A stretch of 16,147 nucleotides of DNA from an uncultured Flammeovirgaceae bacterium (lineage in GTDB: Bacteria > Bacteroidota > Bacteroidia > Cytophagales > Cyclobacteriaceae). Location of the stretch: NCBI GenBank assembly GCA_937138955.1, contig CAKZPJ010000285.1, positions 1-16,147 on the forward strand, written 5' to 3'. The translations under genes and the position numbers were made by a program. The notes below the pieces were generated by a model. That model was not told the origin of the DNA, made no database searches, and worked only from the letters and a program-made list of their open reading frames with translations. Below, piece after piece: positions 7,069 through 15,612 of the stretch (position 1 is its first letter; each line of letters begins with the position of its first letter).

Positions 7069-8808
7069 ATGGCCAACCACCTACTCTCACTATTAATATT
7101 TACCCCTCTGGCAGTAGCAGTCGTTCTGCTAATTATTCCTTCCTCCCAGCGATTGATTCACCGTATTGGTATCATCATAGCTACCGGACTACAGCTAATT
7201 ATTTCAATCGCGATTTACTCCCAATTTGATGCTAATCAATCTACTAGCCTAACCGATAATGCTTATTATAATCTACAATTGGTAGAACGGTTTGATTGGA
7301 TTAGCCTGAATTTGGGCAATTTGGGACATTTATCCATTGACTACTTTGTAGCGGTAGACGGGATTAGCCTGCCGCTGGTTGTACTGGCCTCGCTAATTCT
7401 GCTGATAGCCGCTATTTCCTCCTGGACGATTAAACAACACGTGAAAGGGTATGCGCTACTGTTTCTTCTGCTAAGCTCATCGGTAGTAGGTTGCTTTATT
7501 GCGTTAGATTTTTTTCTATTCTACCTCTTTTTTGAGTTTATGCTACTACCGATGTATTTCCTGATTGGTATTTGGGGGGGTGAGCGACGGGAGTATGCTT
7601 CTATCAAATTTTTTCTGTATACGCTGACGGGTTCTATTTTTATTCTTATTGCGATGATTGGGCTATACCTCAGTGCAATTGACCCGGTAGCCACCGGGGA
7701 AATGAGTGGGTTAATCGGTAATCATCCATCGGCGGTAGAGATCGCCTACGTACAGGATCAACTGCGAGACGGGCTGATTGCCGGACAAGATTTGGTTCGA
7801 ACGTTTGATATGGTCGCCATGACCGACATTCGGAATTACTTACCGAACAGCACTTTGGCGGTAGAGGGTTCGCACTGGGGTGGCTTCCCTCTTCGTTGGC
7901 TAGCCTTCTGGGCGTTATTACTTGGGTTCGTTATCAAGCTTCCGTCGGTACCACTGCACACTTGGCTACCCGATGCCCACGTGGAAGCTCCCACCGCCAT
8001 TTCAGTAGTGTTGGCTGGGTTGCTCCTAAAAATTGGGGGCTACGGCATCTTCCGAACTGCCTACAGTATGTTTCCTGAAGCGGCTATACAGTTTGCCTGG
8101 TGGATTGGCTTTATGGGAGTCATTTCCATTCTGTTCGCCGCGTTCAATGCCCTCGCCATGCGGGATCTTAAGAAGATGATCGCCTACTCCTCGGTATCGC
8201 ACATGGGTTTTGTATTGCTCGGACTGGCCTCATTGACTTCGGAAGGAGTTAGTGGAAGTTTGTACCAGATGTTCAGTCATGGTCTGATTTCTCCACTGTT
8301 ATTTTTGCTTGCCGGAGTACTTTACGATCGTACCCACAATCGAATGATTGCTCATTACGGGGGGCTTACACAGAAAATGCCCTATTTTACGGTATTGGTA
8401 ATCATCGGATTTTTTGCCTCGCTAGGACTACCGGGCTTTTCCGGTTTCATTGCTGAGGTGCTCACTTTATTGGGAGCGTTCAATTCAGCTACCGTCAATG
8501 AATTGTTGCCCCGTTGGATGGCGATATTTGCTGCTCTCGGCTTAATTCTGAGTGCTGGATACTATCTGTGGACGTTACAGCGCATGTTTTTTGGTAAGTA
8601 CTACGTGCGAGAGAAAGGGTGGAGCGACAAACTGGTTGACCTTAACCTACGAGAGTATTTAATGTTGGTTCCGTTAGCGGTAGCTACCTTTGTGTTCGGC
8701 GTCGCCCCCAGTCTGTTCTTAGATGTAGTTGGTGAGTCGGTGCGGCACTGGACAGAGTATATGAATGAGCAGGGAGTGCAGTACTTGGAACAGATTCTTA
8801 ATCGGTAA
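7069..8808 (+). CDS. nuoM: NADH-quinone oxidoreductase subunit M (complex I)
   Basis: A 579-residue polytopic inner-membrane protein of the Mrp-antiporter-like complex I subunits, which couple quinone reduction to proton pumping. Key charged residues are in place: Glu156 in TM5 (FFEFMLLPMYF), Lys290 (GFVIKLPSVPLHTWLPDAHV) and Lys321 (LLLKIGGYG), matching E. coli NuoM Glu144, Lys234 and Lys265. The Glu-to-Lys distance is 134 residues against 90 in E. coli, so there is an insertion of about 44 residues in the loop after TM6 (about 203-265, hydrophilic). It ends 11 bp before nuoN. No other nuo gene lies upstream; its upstream neighbour is the divergent eboA, so nuoL and the rest of the complex are elsewhere. 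The ATG follows an AT-rich leader with no Shine-Dalgarno box. Confidence 0.95.
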   Translation: MANHLLSLLIFTPLAVAVVLLIIPSSQRLIHRIGIIIATGLQLIISIAIYSQFDANQSTSLTDNAYYNLQLVERFDWISLNLGNLGHLSIDYFVAVDGISLPLVVLASLILLIAAISSWTIKQHVKGYALLFLLLSSSVVGCFIALDFFLFYLFFEFMLLPMYFLIGIWGGERREYASIKFFLYTLTGSIFILIAMIGLYLSAIDPVATGEMSGLIGNHPSAVEIAYVQDQLRDGLIAGQDLVRTFDMVAMTDIRNYLPNSTLAVEGSHWGGFPLRWLAFWALLLGFVIKLPSVPLHTWLPDAHVEAPTAISVVLAGLLLKIGGYGIFRTAYSMFPEAAIQFAWWIGFMGVISILFAAFNALAMRDLKKMIAYSSVSHMGFVLLGLASLTSEGVSGSLYQMFSHGLISPLLFLLAGVLYDRTHNRMIAHYGGLTQKMPYFTVLVIIGFFASLGLPGFSGFIAEVLTLLGAFNSATVNELLPRWMAIFAALGLILSAGYYLWTLQRMFFGKYYVREKGWSDKLVDLNLREYLMLVPLAVATFVFGVAPSLFLDVVGESVRHWTEYMNEQGVQYLEQILNR

Positions 8809-8819
8809 GCTGACTTCAC

Positions 8820-10367
8820 ATGGAAATCACTACCACCTTAGCAAATGACTTACGGATAATCTTACGTAGCACTACCTGGCTGTGGCCGGAAGTAGTTCTG
8901 GTAGTTGCCATTGTCGTCATTCTGCTAACCGATCTGATTTTCCGAAAAAAGTTGGGTTTACTATTCATTACTCTATTGGTTTTTGCGATAGTAGCCTACG
9001 CTTTTTTTCTGGTGCAGCAGTGGAATCTACTGACCGTAGACGAAACGCTACCTCGTTTTTTAAATACGCTACAAGTAGACCGACTTGCTATCTACCTAAA
9101 AGGATTATTCGGATTGACTTTACTCATGGTGGGATTGATGGGCTTTGGGACGCGAAGTGGATCGAAGCAAGTCGGTTTTGAGCGATTAGACCAAATTGGC
9201 GAATACTACATTATGCTGTTGGGAGTTGTACTGGGAGCTTCATTAATGGTTAGTAGCCTGCATCTGTTAACAATCTACTTGGCTATTGAGCTAGTTTCAC
9301 TAAGCTCCTACATACTAGCTAACTTCAATTTTGATCGTAAGAGTGCCGAAGCAAGTTTGAAATATATATTGTACGGCAGTGCGGCTTCCGGGCTAATGCT
9401 CTACGGCCTGTCACTGCTGTACGGTCTCACCGGAACCCTGCTACTAACTGAGCCGGTTTTTTCTCAGGGATTGAGTGAGGCACCGTTGCTACTAAGCAGT
9501 TTGGCTATCGGGTTTACCCTCGTTGGCTTTCTGTTCAAAATATCGGCCGTGCCTTTTCATGTCTGGGCTCCCGATATCTACGAGGGCGTGCCCACACCCA
9601 TCGCGGCTTTCTTCTCGGTAGTACCCAAAATAGCTGGAATTGGCTTGCTACTACGAGTAGCTCCGCTGTTGTTTTCAGCCGCTTCTGGGTTTCCGGGCGA
9701 GTGGCTACTCGGACTCATTGCAATGGTTACCATGATTGCCGGCAACGTAGCGGCACTACACCAAAATAATGCCCAGCGAATGTTAGCCTACTCTTCCATT
9801 GCCCACTCCGGCTTTCTTCTGGTGGGCATACTGGTGGCTAATCAGTGGGGAAGTTATAGTGTGCTCTTTTACGCTACCACCTATCTGTGTATGAATTTGG
9901 CCGCATTCTGGTTGATTAAATTGTTCGAGGCCTATACCGGAACTAAGCATATTCCCGACTACCGGGGATTGGGCTTACGCTTTCCACTTTTAGGAATTGC
10001 TACGCTAATTGTAATGGTTGCTCTGACTGGGTTGCCTCCCACTGCCGGATTTACGGCTAAACTTTTGATCTTTTCTTCACTTTGGGATTGTTATCAACAA
10101 ACGCAAGAACCCCAATTACTCTATGTTTTTGTAGTAGGATTGTTCAATACGGTGATCGCCCTGTTCTATTATCTTAAAATCCCGTACTATCTATTTTTTA
10201 AGAGCTCTACTGATAGCACTGAATCAGCGGTTTTGACTTTGCCTGAACATTCTTCACAATTTCTTGGAAAGTTTGGGACGATTTTACTCATCATTCCGTT
10301 AGTGGTATTGTTTTTCAAATCAGATTGGCTGATGGCTATCATTAGTCAAATAATCAGCGTACTTTAG
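8820..10367 (+). CDS. nuoN: NADH-quinone oxidoreductase subunit N (complex I)
   Basis: A 515-residue membrane protein with about 14 hydrophobic segments, the third antiporter-like subunit of complex I. Charged residues that form the proton path are visible: Glu157 (YLAIELVSLSSY), Lys181 (ASLKYILYGSAASG), Lys240 (FLFKISAVPFHVWAPDIYEG), Lys270 (VVPKIAGIG) and Lys414 (GFTAKLLIF); their spacing follows E. coli NuoN closely. It sits 11 bp after nuoM, so the two are one transcript. The gene ends in two consecutive TAG codons. A purF-type gene follows 45 bp later and may be read from the same mRNA. Nothing unusual is seen in the protein. Confidence 0.95.
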   Translation: MEITTTLANDLRIILRSTTWLWPEVVLVVAIVVILLTDLIFRKKLGLLFITLLVFAIVAYAFFLVQQWNLLTVDETLPRFLNTLQVDRLAIYLKGLFGLTLLMVGLMGFGTRSGSKQVGFERLDQIGEYYIMLLGVVLGASLMVSSLHLLTIYLAIELVSLSSYILANFNFDRKSAEASLKYILYGSAASGLMLYGLSLLYGLTGTLLLTEPVFSQGLSEAPLLLSSLAIGFTLVGFLFKISAVPFHVWAPDIYEGVPTPIAAFFSVVPKIAGIGLLLRVAPLLFSAASGFPGEWLLGLIAMVTMIAGNVAALHQNNAQRMLAYSSIAHSGFLLVGILVANQWGSYSVLFYATTYLCMNLAAFWLIKLFEAYTGTKHIPDYRGLGLRFPLLGIATLIVMVALTGLPPTAGFTAKLLIFSSLWDCYQQTQEPQLLYVFVVGLFNTVIALFYYLKIPYYLFFKSSTDSTESAVLTLPEHSSQFLGKFGTILLIIPLVVLFFKSDWLMAIISQIISVL

Positions 10368-10412
10368 TAGTAGCAAGCGTCCATCTTGTTTAACAATATT
10401 TAGTCCATATCT

Positions 10413-12314
10413 ATGAGCGAGTCTATCAAACACGAGTGCGGAATTGCGATGATCCGCCTTCGCAAGCCTCTACAGTATTATATTGACAAGTACGGAACAC
10501 CGCTCTACGCGGTGAATAAGCTGTATTTGCTGATGGAAAAGCAGCATAACCGGGGGCAAGATGGTGTAGGAGTAGCCAATATCAAGATTAATACTCCAGC
10601 GGGCTCGCGCTACATCAGCCGCTATCGTTCGGTGTCGGACCGACCAATTGCGGATGTCTTCAAAAAAATTAATAAAAAGTATAAGAAAGTGCGCCAAGCC
10701 TGGGGCACCGAACGCCTGCTAGACGCCGACTGGCTGCAAGAAAATGTAGCCTTTACCGGAGAGGTATGGCTGGGTCACTTACGCTACGGTACGCACGGAA
10801 AAAACTCTATTGAGTACTGCCACCCGATGCTGAGGCAAAACAATTGGCGTAGCCGTAACTTGGTGATGGCGGGTAACTTCAACATGACCAATGTGGACGA
10901 GCTGTTCGATATCTTGGTTAGCCTGGGTCAGCATCCCAAAGAAAAAGCCGATACTATTACCGTGATGGAAAAGATTGGTCACTTCCTGGATCAGGAAAAC
11001 CAAGACTTGTTCGATCAGTTCAAATTTACCCACACTAATCAGCAGATTACTGAGATTATTGAGGATAACCTGAATTTACAGCGGGTACTGCAACGCTCCT
11101 GCAAAGATTTTGACGGAGGCTATACCATGGCTGGCATCACGGGTAGTGGTTCTTCCTTCGTAGCTCGCGATCCAGCGGGAATTCGTCCGGCCTACTATTA
11201 CGCTGATGATGAAGTGGTAGTGGTAGCTTCAGAGAAACCTCCGATTAAAACGGCGTTTAATGTTCCATATGACGAGATTAAAGAAATTCAGCCCGGTAAT
11301 GCGCTAATTATTGACAAAGCGGGTAATTACGACGAAAAGCAATTTATCGATAAGCTGGAAAAACGCTCGTGTAGCTTTGAGCGAATCTATTTCTCCCGGG
11401 CTTCTGATCCTGATATTTACAGCGAACGTAAAGACTTGGGAAAACTGCTGATTCCTCAAATTCTGGAATCTATTGATTATGATTTACAGAACTCGGTTTT
11501 CTCCTACATCCCGAATAGCGCCGAAACAGCTTTTTTAGGTATGCTAGAAGGGTTAGAAGATCATCTGAGTAATGAACGGATTCAGGCGATTAGCGAACGA
11601 TCTAAAGGTGGTGAGGTAGATGAGAAGTACCTTAACAATCTACTTTCGTTCCGGCCTAGGGTGGAAAAATTAGTGGTAAAAGACGCTAAGCTCCGCACGT
11701 TTATTACGGGTGACGACCAGCGGAATGATCTGGTGGCTCACGTGTACGATACTACCTACGAAGTGATTCGGAAAGGCATAGACAATATTGTAGTGATTGA
11801 TGATTCTATTGTGCGGGGTACCACGCTTGAAAAAAGCATCCTGCGAATGCTCAATCGGCTGAATCCTAAGAAAATCGTTATTGTCTCGTCGGCACCGCAG
11901 ATTCGCTTCCCCGACTGCTACGGTATCGATATGTCTAAAATGAACGAGTTTGTGGCCTTTAGAGCGGTACTTCAGTTACTGAAAAACAGTGGGCTGGATA
12001 ATCTGATTGATAAGGTTTACGAAATGTGCGTAGCTGATGGGTTGAAGAAGGGCGCACCCAATTACGTCAAGAAACTATACGAGCCATTCTCCTACAAACA
12101 GATTTCCGATATGATTGCCGAGATCACTCGTCCCGATGATCTTACCTGTGATTATGACGTAGTGTATCAAACGGTAGAAAATCTGCACAAGGCTTGCCCC
12201 GACCACCGAGGCAACTGGTACTTCACCGGTGACTACCCTACCTTAGGTGGCAACTTAGTAGTTAATAAATCCTTCATCAATTTTATGGAAGGCAAAGCCG
12301 TGCGGGCTTATTAG
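10413..12314 (+). CDS. purF: Amidophosphoribosyltransferase (long bacteroidete form)
   Basis: A 633-residue protein that joins an N-terminal class II (Ntn) glutamine amidotransferase domain to a phosphoribosyltransferase domain. The nucleophile would be Cys9 (MSESIKHECGIA), exposed after removal of a short leader as in Bacillus-type PurF. Glutaminase features include NRGQDGVGVA (about 47-56), GHLRYGTHG (about 121-129) and RDPAGIRPAYYY (about 253-264). The PRPP-binding loop is VVIDDSIVRGTT at 460-471. The enzyme makes phosphoribosylamine from PRPP and glutamine, the first step of purine synthesis, in the cytoplasm. It is about 120 residues longer than E. coli PurF, with inserts and a C-terminal extension seen in bacteroidete homologues. 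Such genomes may also carry a shorter PurF, so this copy could be a paralogue of uncertain specificity. Confidence 0.85.
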   Translation: MSESIKHECGIAMIRLRKPLQYYIDKYGTPLYAVNKLYLLMEKQHNRGQDGVGVANIKINTPAGSRYISRYRSVSDRPIADVFKKINKKYKKVRQAWGTERLLDADWLQENVAFTGEVWLGHLRYGTHGKNSIEYCHPMLRQNNWRSRNLVMAGNFNMTNVDELFDILVSLGQHPKEKADTITVMEKIGHFLDQENQDLFDQFKFTHTNQQITEIIEDNLNLQRVLQRSCKDFDGGYTMAGITGSGSSFVARDPAGIRPAYYYADDEVVVVASEKPPIKTAFNVPYDEIKEIQPGNALIIDKAGNYDEKQFIDKLEKRSCSFERIYFSRASDPDIYSERKDLGKLLIPQILESIDYDLQNSVFSYIPNSAETAFLGMLEGLEDHLSNERIQAISERSKGGEVDEKYLNNLLSFRPRVEKLVVKDAKLRTFITGDDQRNDLVAHVYDTTYEVIRKGIDNIVVIDDSIVRGTTLEKSILRMLNRLNPKKIVIVSSAPQIRFPDCYGIDMSKMNEFVAFRAVLQLLKNSGLDNLIDKVYEMCVADGLKKGAPNYVKKLYEPFSYKQISDMIAEITRPDDLTCDYDVVYQTVENLHKACPDHRGNWYFTGDYPTLGGNLVVNKSFINFMEGKAVRAY

Positions 12315-12374
12315 AAGGCGATTACTTGTAATATGGATAATTAGAAGGTAGAGATACAGACGAAATATTTCAGT

Positions 12375-12752
12375 TCACAAAGTAGACTTCATTTGGCATA
12401 ACTGATAACTCCATGTTTGCTCTTCAAGTAGGTCAGTGACCTCTTTCTCGAGCCTAGGTAGCTCTCGGGTTACAATTGCCCAAATAATCTCGTCTGAGAT
12501 ATTATCATAATCATGAATTATTCGGTTTCTAGTGCTGATAATCTTCTTCGCATTCTCAATAGGAAAACTAGCCTCTGCACTTAAAATTCTCTTGACCGCT
12601 TCACCGATTATCTCTAGGTTTCTTTCAACAGCTTTTTTGGTCTTCAAATCTTGCTGGTATTCAAGAAAGTTTCTTTTCTTGGGAAGAAAACTATAAATCT
12701 CTTCTATTGACCTTTTAATATCGAGTAACTAGGCTTTTACTTTAAGGTCCAT
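12375..12752 (-). pseudogene. hepT: HepT (HEPN RNase toxin) with a TAG at codon 8
   Basis: The frame starts at ATG 12752-12750, inside the last codons of mntA, and reads MDLKVKA, then TAG at 12731-12729, then LLDIKRSIEEIYSFLPKKRN and on to 125 positions. Apart from the TAG the frame is open and matches the whole HepT/DUF86 fold: DLKTKKAVERNLEIIGEAVK at about 35-54 and the RX4HXY active site RNRIIHDY at 75-82 (Arg75, His80, Tyr82). In intact systems HepT cleaves RNA and MntA AMPylates the Tyr of this motif. A Tyr codon changed to TAG would explain the defect. A shorter product starting at the TTG at 12647 (90 residues) would keep the active site but lose the first helix. I judge it a recent pseudogene. 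Confidence 0.85.
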
Positions 12753-13033
12753 AAATAGGAACTTTCGTTTTGTCTAGTTCTTGCAGGAAAAATTTATTTT
12801 TAATTCCTCTTTCCTCAATCAAGTCAATTTTTCTGTTAAGTAGTTGCTCTAAATCGTCTTTAAGAGCGAAATAAAGATCAGTGTACTTATAGGAATCAGT
12901 CTCATTAAAATCAACTACTAAATCAATATCTGAATGCTGAATGCTCACTAAAATCGGACCGAGTAACTGAACCAAAGGCATAAAGCGATTTTACTCTACT
13001 AGCCTCACACAGCCTGACAAGCGCGCTAGTCAA
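12742..13033 (-). pseudogene. mntA: MntA (nucleotidyltransferase antitoxin) frameshifted by a 7-bp duplication
   Basis: Read from about 13033 (a TTG; no ATG is seen in frame) the protein gives LTSALVRLCEASRVKSLYAF, then GSVTRSDFSEHS, and then loses frame at a direct duplication of CATTCAG (12930-12943). With one copy removed it continues DIDLVVDFNETD to the TAA at 12744-12742, 94 residues in all. The joined reading restores the MNT signature GSX10DXD exactly, with Gly-Ser, ten residues and Asp-Ile-Asp. The short frame opening at ATG 12981 reads out of frame across the GS motif, so it is not the true start. MntA normally AMPylates HepT to neutralise it. As it stands the gene cannot make a full antitoxin. 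It overlaps hepT by 11 bp, as expected for the pair. Confidence 0.88.
12930..12943. repeat. 7-bp tandem duplication within mntA
   Basis: The plus strand reads CTGAATGCTGAATG, two perfect abutting copies of a 7-mer. Because 7 is not a multiple of 3, it shifts the mntA frame between the His-Ser and Asp-Ile-Asp of the active-site motif. Replication slippage is the likely origin, and the same mechanism could delete a copy and restore the gene. Confidence 0.9.
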
Positions 13034-13090
13034 TTGTTTGTTTAGAAATATAAATATAGGAGGAAAATATTTTTACTCTGGCTCTACCTT

Positions 13091-13795
13091 CTAAGTAAGC
13101 AAATTCCCGTCATCATCCCACTCGGCCATTACGTCGCGGGTTTTCTGATCAATGCATTTGGCGAGCCAATCTTCATCGTAGGCCATGCCGTGTTCTTTCA
13201 GCACGTCGTCGGGCACTCCGTCCCATACGTTGGGGCGATTACCTTTGTAACCTAATTCTTCAATCCCCATTTTAGAAGTGTAGTAGCCCGTCAGTGTTAA
13301 GTTTCGCATTCGGTTGAAGAATGCTACGCCTTGGGCTACCTCCGGGGTAGCTTTGTCGGGATAGGCTATTTCATCCAGCAATTCGGTTTGCTGCGCTAGG
13401 GTACACTCATCAAAGGTGTGGCTAAACTTCTTAATGGCCCGGTGATTGAGCCACATCAGACCACCGCGTAACGGAAGTTGATGTTCGGTAATATCTTTCG
13501 CAATGAAAGCAATAAACTCGGGTACTTCGGCATCGGTAGCTGAACCAAAGTTATCGGTAGCGGGTAAAATTAGATCACAGAGGGTAGCGATTGTGCCTAC
13601 TTCGGCCTCGGTAAAGAACTCGGCTTCGTGTAGCAGTTCGTCGCGAAGCTTTTCTTCCTCGGTACGCCCGTAGGCGTCAGATTTAACGGGAGTTGCTACT
13701 TGTTCAGTCGCTTCTTCTTCGGGGGTACAACCAATCACTAATCCTCCGGCTAAAGAGCCGACTAGCATGGTTTTCATGGATTCTCTTCTGTCCAT
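13091..13795 (-). CDS. Gluconate 2-dehydrogenase subunit 3 family lipoprotein (Tat signal)
   Basis: A 234-residue protein. The N-terminus MDRRESMKTMLVGSLAGGLV has the twin-arginine pattern of this family, followed by GLVIGC, a plausible lipobox with Cys23 as the lipidated residue. An acidic linker rich in Glu and Thr (24-55) leads to the Gluconate_2-dh3 domain (about 57-225), with FFTEAEVGTIATLCDLILPA, MRNLTLTGYYTSKMG and LGYKGNRPNVWDGVP as typical blocks. This small subunit partners an FAD-containing GMC subunit. Its start codon shares one base with the stop of the GMC gene (TAATG), so they are translationally coupled. In characterised FAD-glucose dehydrogenases the small subunit carries the Tat signal and brings the catalytic subunit with it; I infer the same here. 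The substrate is not known. Confidence 0.9.
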   Translation of the reverse strand: MDRRESMKTMLVGSLAGGLVIGCTPEEEATEQVATPVKSDAYGRTEEEKLRDELLHEAEFFTEAEVGTIATLCDLILPATDNFGSATDAEVPEFIAFIAKDITEHQLPLRGGLMWLNHRAIKKFSHTFDECTLAQQTELLDEIAYPDKATPEVAQGVAFFNRMRNLTLTGYYTSKMGIEELGYKGNRPNVWDGVPDDVLKEHGMAYDEDWLAKCIDQKTRDVMAEWDDDGNLLT

Positions 13796-15516
13796 TACGT
13801 AATATTTTGTTTTTTGAATTGATCAATAATATAATCTGATGTTTTCCAAGAAAGCGCCAGAATTGTCCAAGTCGGATTTTTATCAGCCTGTGATACAAAT
13901 GGCCCACCATCTACCACAAACACATTATCTACTTCATGCAACTGTTGATTCTTATTGGTTACCGACGTTTTGGCATCATTACCCATGCGAGTAGTTCCCA
14001 CCTCGTGAATAATTCGGCCGGGAGCCGCCAAGCCGTAGTCCTTATCTTTACCTGGGGCATCTCCTAATGGTGTTGCTCCCATTTCATGGAAAACTTCCTC
14101 AAAAGTATCCTGCATGTGTTTGGCTTGCAGTCGTTCGTAATCAGTCCATTTGTAGTGAAACCGCAGTACCGGAATTCCCCACTCATCTACCACATTGGGA
14201 TCAATTTCGCAGTAGTTATCCTTTTGAGCCACACTTTCCCCCCGACCAGAAACGCCCATAATTGAACCGTAAAACCGTTTTACATCGTCACGTAGTTTAT
14301 TACCATATCCGCCGGTTTGCCCGCCAACTAACTTGTTCATTTCGGTAATGCCAAAACCAGTACCGTAAGAAGGCATTCCCATACCACCCCACACTTCAAT
14401 ATGGTAACCACGAGGGAAATCCAACTGCTTGTTATCAAGCCACCAGGGACTGTAAACATGAAGTCCACCTACTCCATCTTCGTTGTAGGAAACTTTTCGA
14501 TTCATTAGTTCGGGAACAAATGCCGCTCGGCTACTTCCGGTAGAGTCGTGCAGATATTTACCAACAATACCAGAGCTGTTACCCAACCCGTTCGGATGCT
14601 GACTGCTTTTGGAGTTCAGTAAGATTCGGGCCGAACTACAAGCCGAAGCGGCTAGAACTACCGTCTTTCCTTTGAGTTGATATTCTTGTCGGTCTTCCTT
14701 ATTCACGTAAGAAATTCCAGTAGCCCGCCCCTCATCATTAGTAATTACTTCTCGCACTATGGAGTTGACGAACAAGTCAGCCTGACCCGTTTTTTGAGCG
14801 GGAAAAACTAGAGCCGAGCTAGAAGAAAAATCTGCCTTAGCTGAGCACGAACGAGAACACTGACTACAGTAGAAGCAGATACCCCGATCCTTATTTACCC
14901 GCTTAGTCAGAATAGATAATCGAGAAGGAATTACGGTGACACCAGCTTTGCGGGCAGCCTTAACATAGTATAGTTCGTGTAAGCGGGGTTTGGGAACGGG
15001 TAAAAAGAAACCATCCGGTTCGTTATCCAGATTTTCCTTACTACCAAATACTCCAATAAGTTTATCGACTTTATCGTAGTAGGGCTTTACATCATCATAG
15101 CCAATAGGCCAATTATCACCCAACCCATCAATATCTTTTCGCTTAAAATCTTTAGGGCCAAACCTTAGCGAGATACGCCCCCAGTGATTGGTTCTTCCTC
15201 CCAACATGTGTGACCGGAACCAGTCAAACTCCGTTCCTTCAGCGCGAGTGTAGGGTTCCCCATCAATTTCCCAGCCACCGTAGGCAGCATCAAAGTCACC
15301 GAAAGCGCGAGTAGAACTGGCACCACGCCGAGGAGATTCATAGGGCCACTTGAGTTGGGTCATTTGAGCCGGGTCAGTTGGGTCAAAGAATGGGCCAGCC
15401 TCTACAATGGCTACCGACAGTCCCGATTCAGCCAACACTTTAGCGGACATACCGCCACCTGCCCCTGAGCCTACGATAATAACATCGTACTCTTTAGAAG
15501 ATTCAATAATATGCAT
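13795..15516 (-). CDS. GMC-family FAD-dependent oxidoreductase (catalytic subunit)
   Basis: A 573-residue flavoprotein. The FAD-binding Rossmann motif GSGAGG is at 16-21, followed by the Glu of VEAGP near 40, and GGRTNHWGR lies near 106-114. The C-terminal GMC domain has the catalytic pair His504 (IIHEVGTTRMG) and Asn547 (NPTWTILALSW). Cys214, Cys217, Cys220 and Cys224 form CxxCxxCxxxC, typical of the sugar/polyol dehydrogenase branch. It oxidises an alcohol or sugar hydroxyl; the substrate cannot be read from sequence. It has no signal peptide, while its coupled partner has a Tat signal, so co-export is likely. No cytochrome c subunit gene is adjacent, so the electron acceptor is unknown. 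The ATG at 15516 places the Rossmann fold near the N-terminus as expected. It is divergent from the cyclophilin gene across 154 bp. Confidence 0.92.
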   Translation of the reverse strand: MHIIESSKEYDVIIVGSGAGGGMSAKVLAESGLSVAIVEAGPFFDPTDPAQMTQLKWPYESPRRGASSTRAFGDFDAAYGGWEIDGEPYTRAEGTEFDWFRSHMLGGRTNHWGRISLRFGPKDFKRKDIDGLGDNWPIGYDDVKPYYDKVDKLIGVFGSKENLDNEPDGFFLPVPKPRLHELYYVKAARKAGVTVIPSRLSILTKRVNKDRGICFYCSQCSRSCSAKADFSSSSALVFPAQKTGQADLFVNSIVREVITNDEGRATGISYVNKEDRQEYQLKGKTVVLAASACSSARILLNSKSSQHPNGLGNSSGIVGKYLHDSTGSSRAAFVPELMNRKVSYNEDGVGGLHVYSPWWLDNKQLDFPRGYHIEVWGGMGMPSYGTGFGITEMNKLVGGQTGGYGNKLRDDVKRFYGSIMGVSGRGESVAQKDNYCEIDPNVVDEWGIPVLRFHYKWTDYERLQAKHMQDTFEEVFHEMGATPLGDAPGKDKDYGLAAPGRIIHEVGTTRMGNDAKTSVTNKNQQLHEVDNVFVVDGGPFVSQADKNPTWTILALSWKTSDYIIDQFKKQNIT

Positions 15517-15612
15517 GAATAGTGCTTATAGTATAGTAGAAAATACGAATGTTTAATTTCGAACAAAAACGGGATAAACCAAATTCCCTACGGTTTTTAC
15601 TTTACGGAATTA

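Noticed and set aside
4425..12731. TAG reassigned as a sense codon, suggested by two internal TAGs
   Set aside because: eboA, eboB, nuoN (two in a row) and purF all end on TAG at the natural end of their families, so TAG acts as a stop here.
12742..12981. A separate 79-residue protein starting at ATG 12981
   Set aside because: Its first ~18 residues are an out-of-frame reading of the mntA GS motif; the rest is the 3' part of mntA after the duplication.
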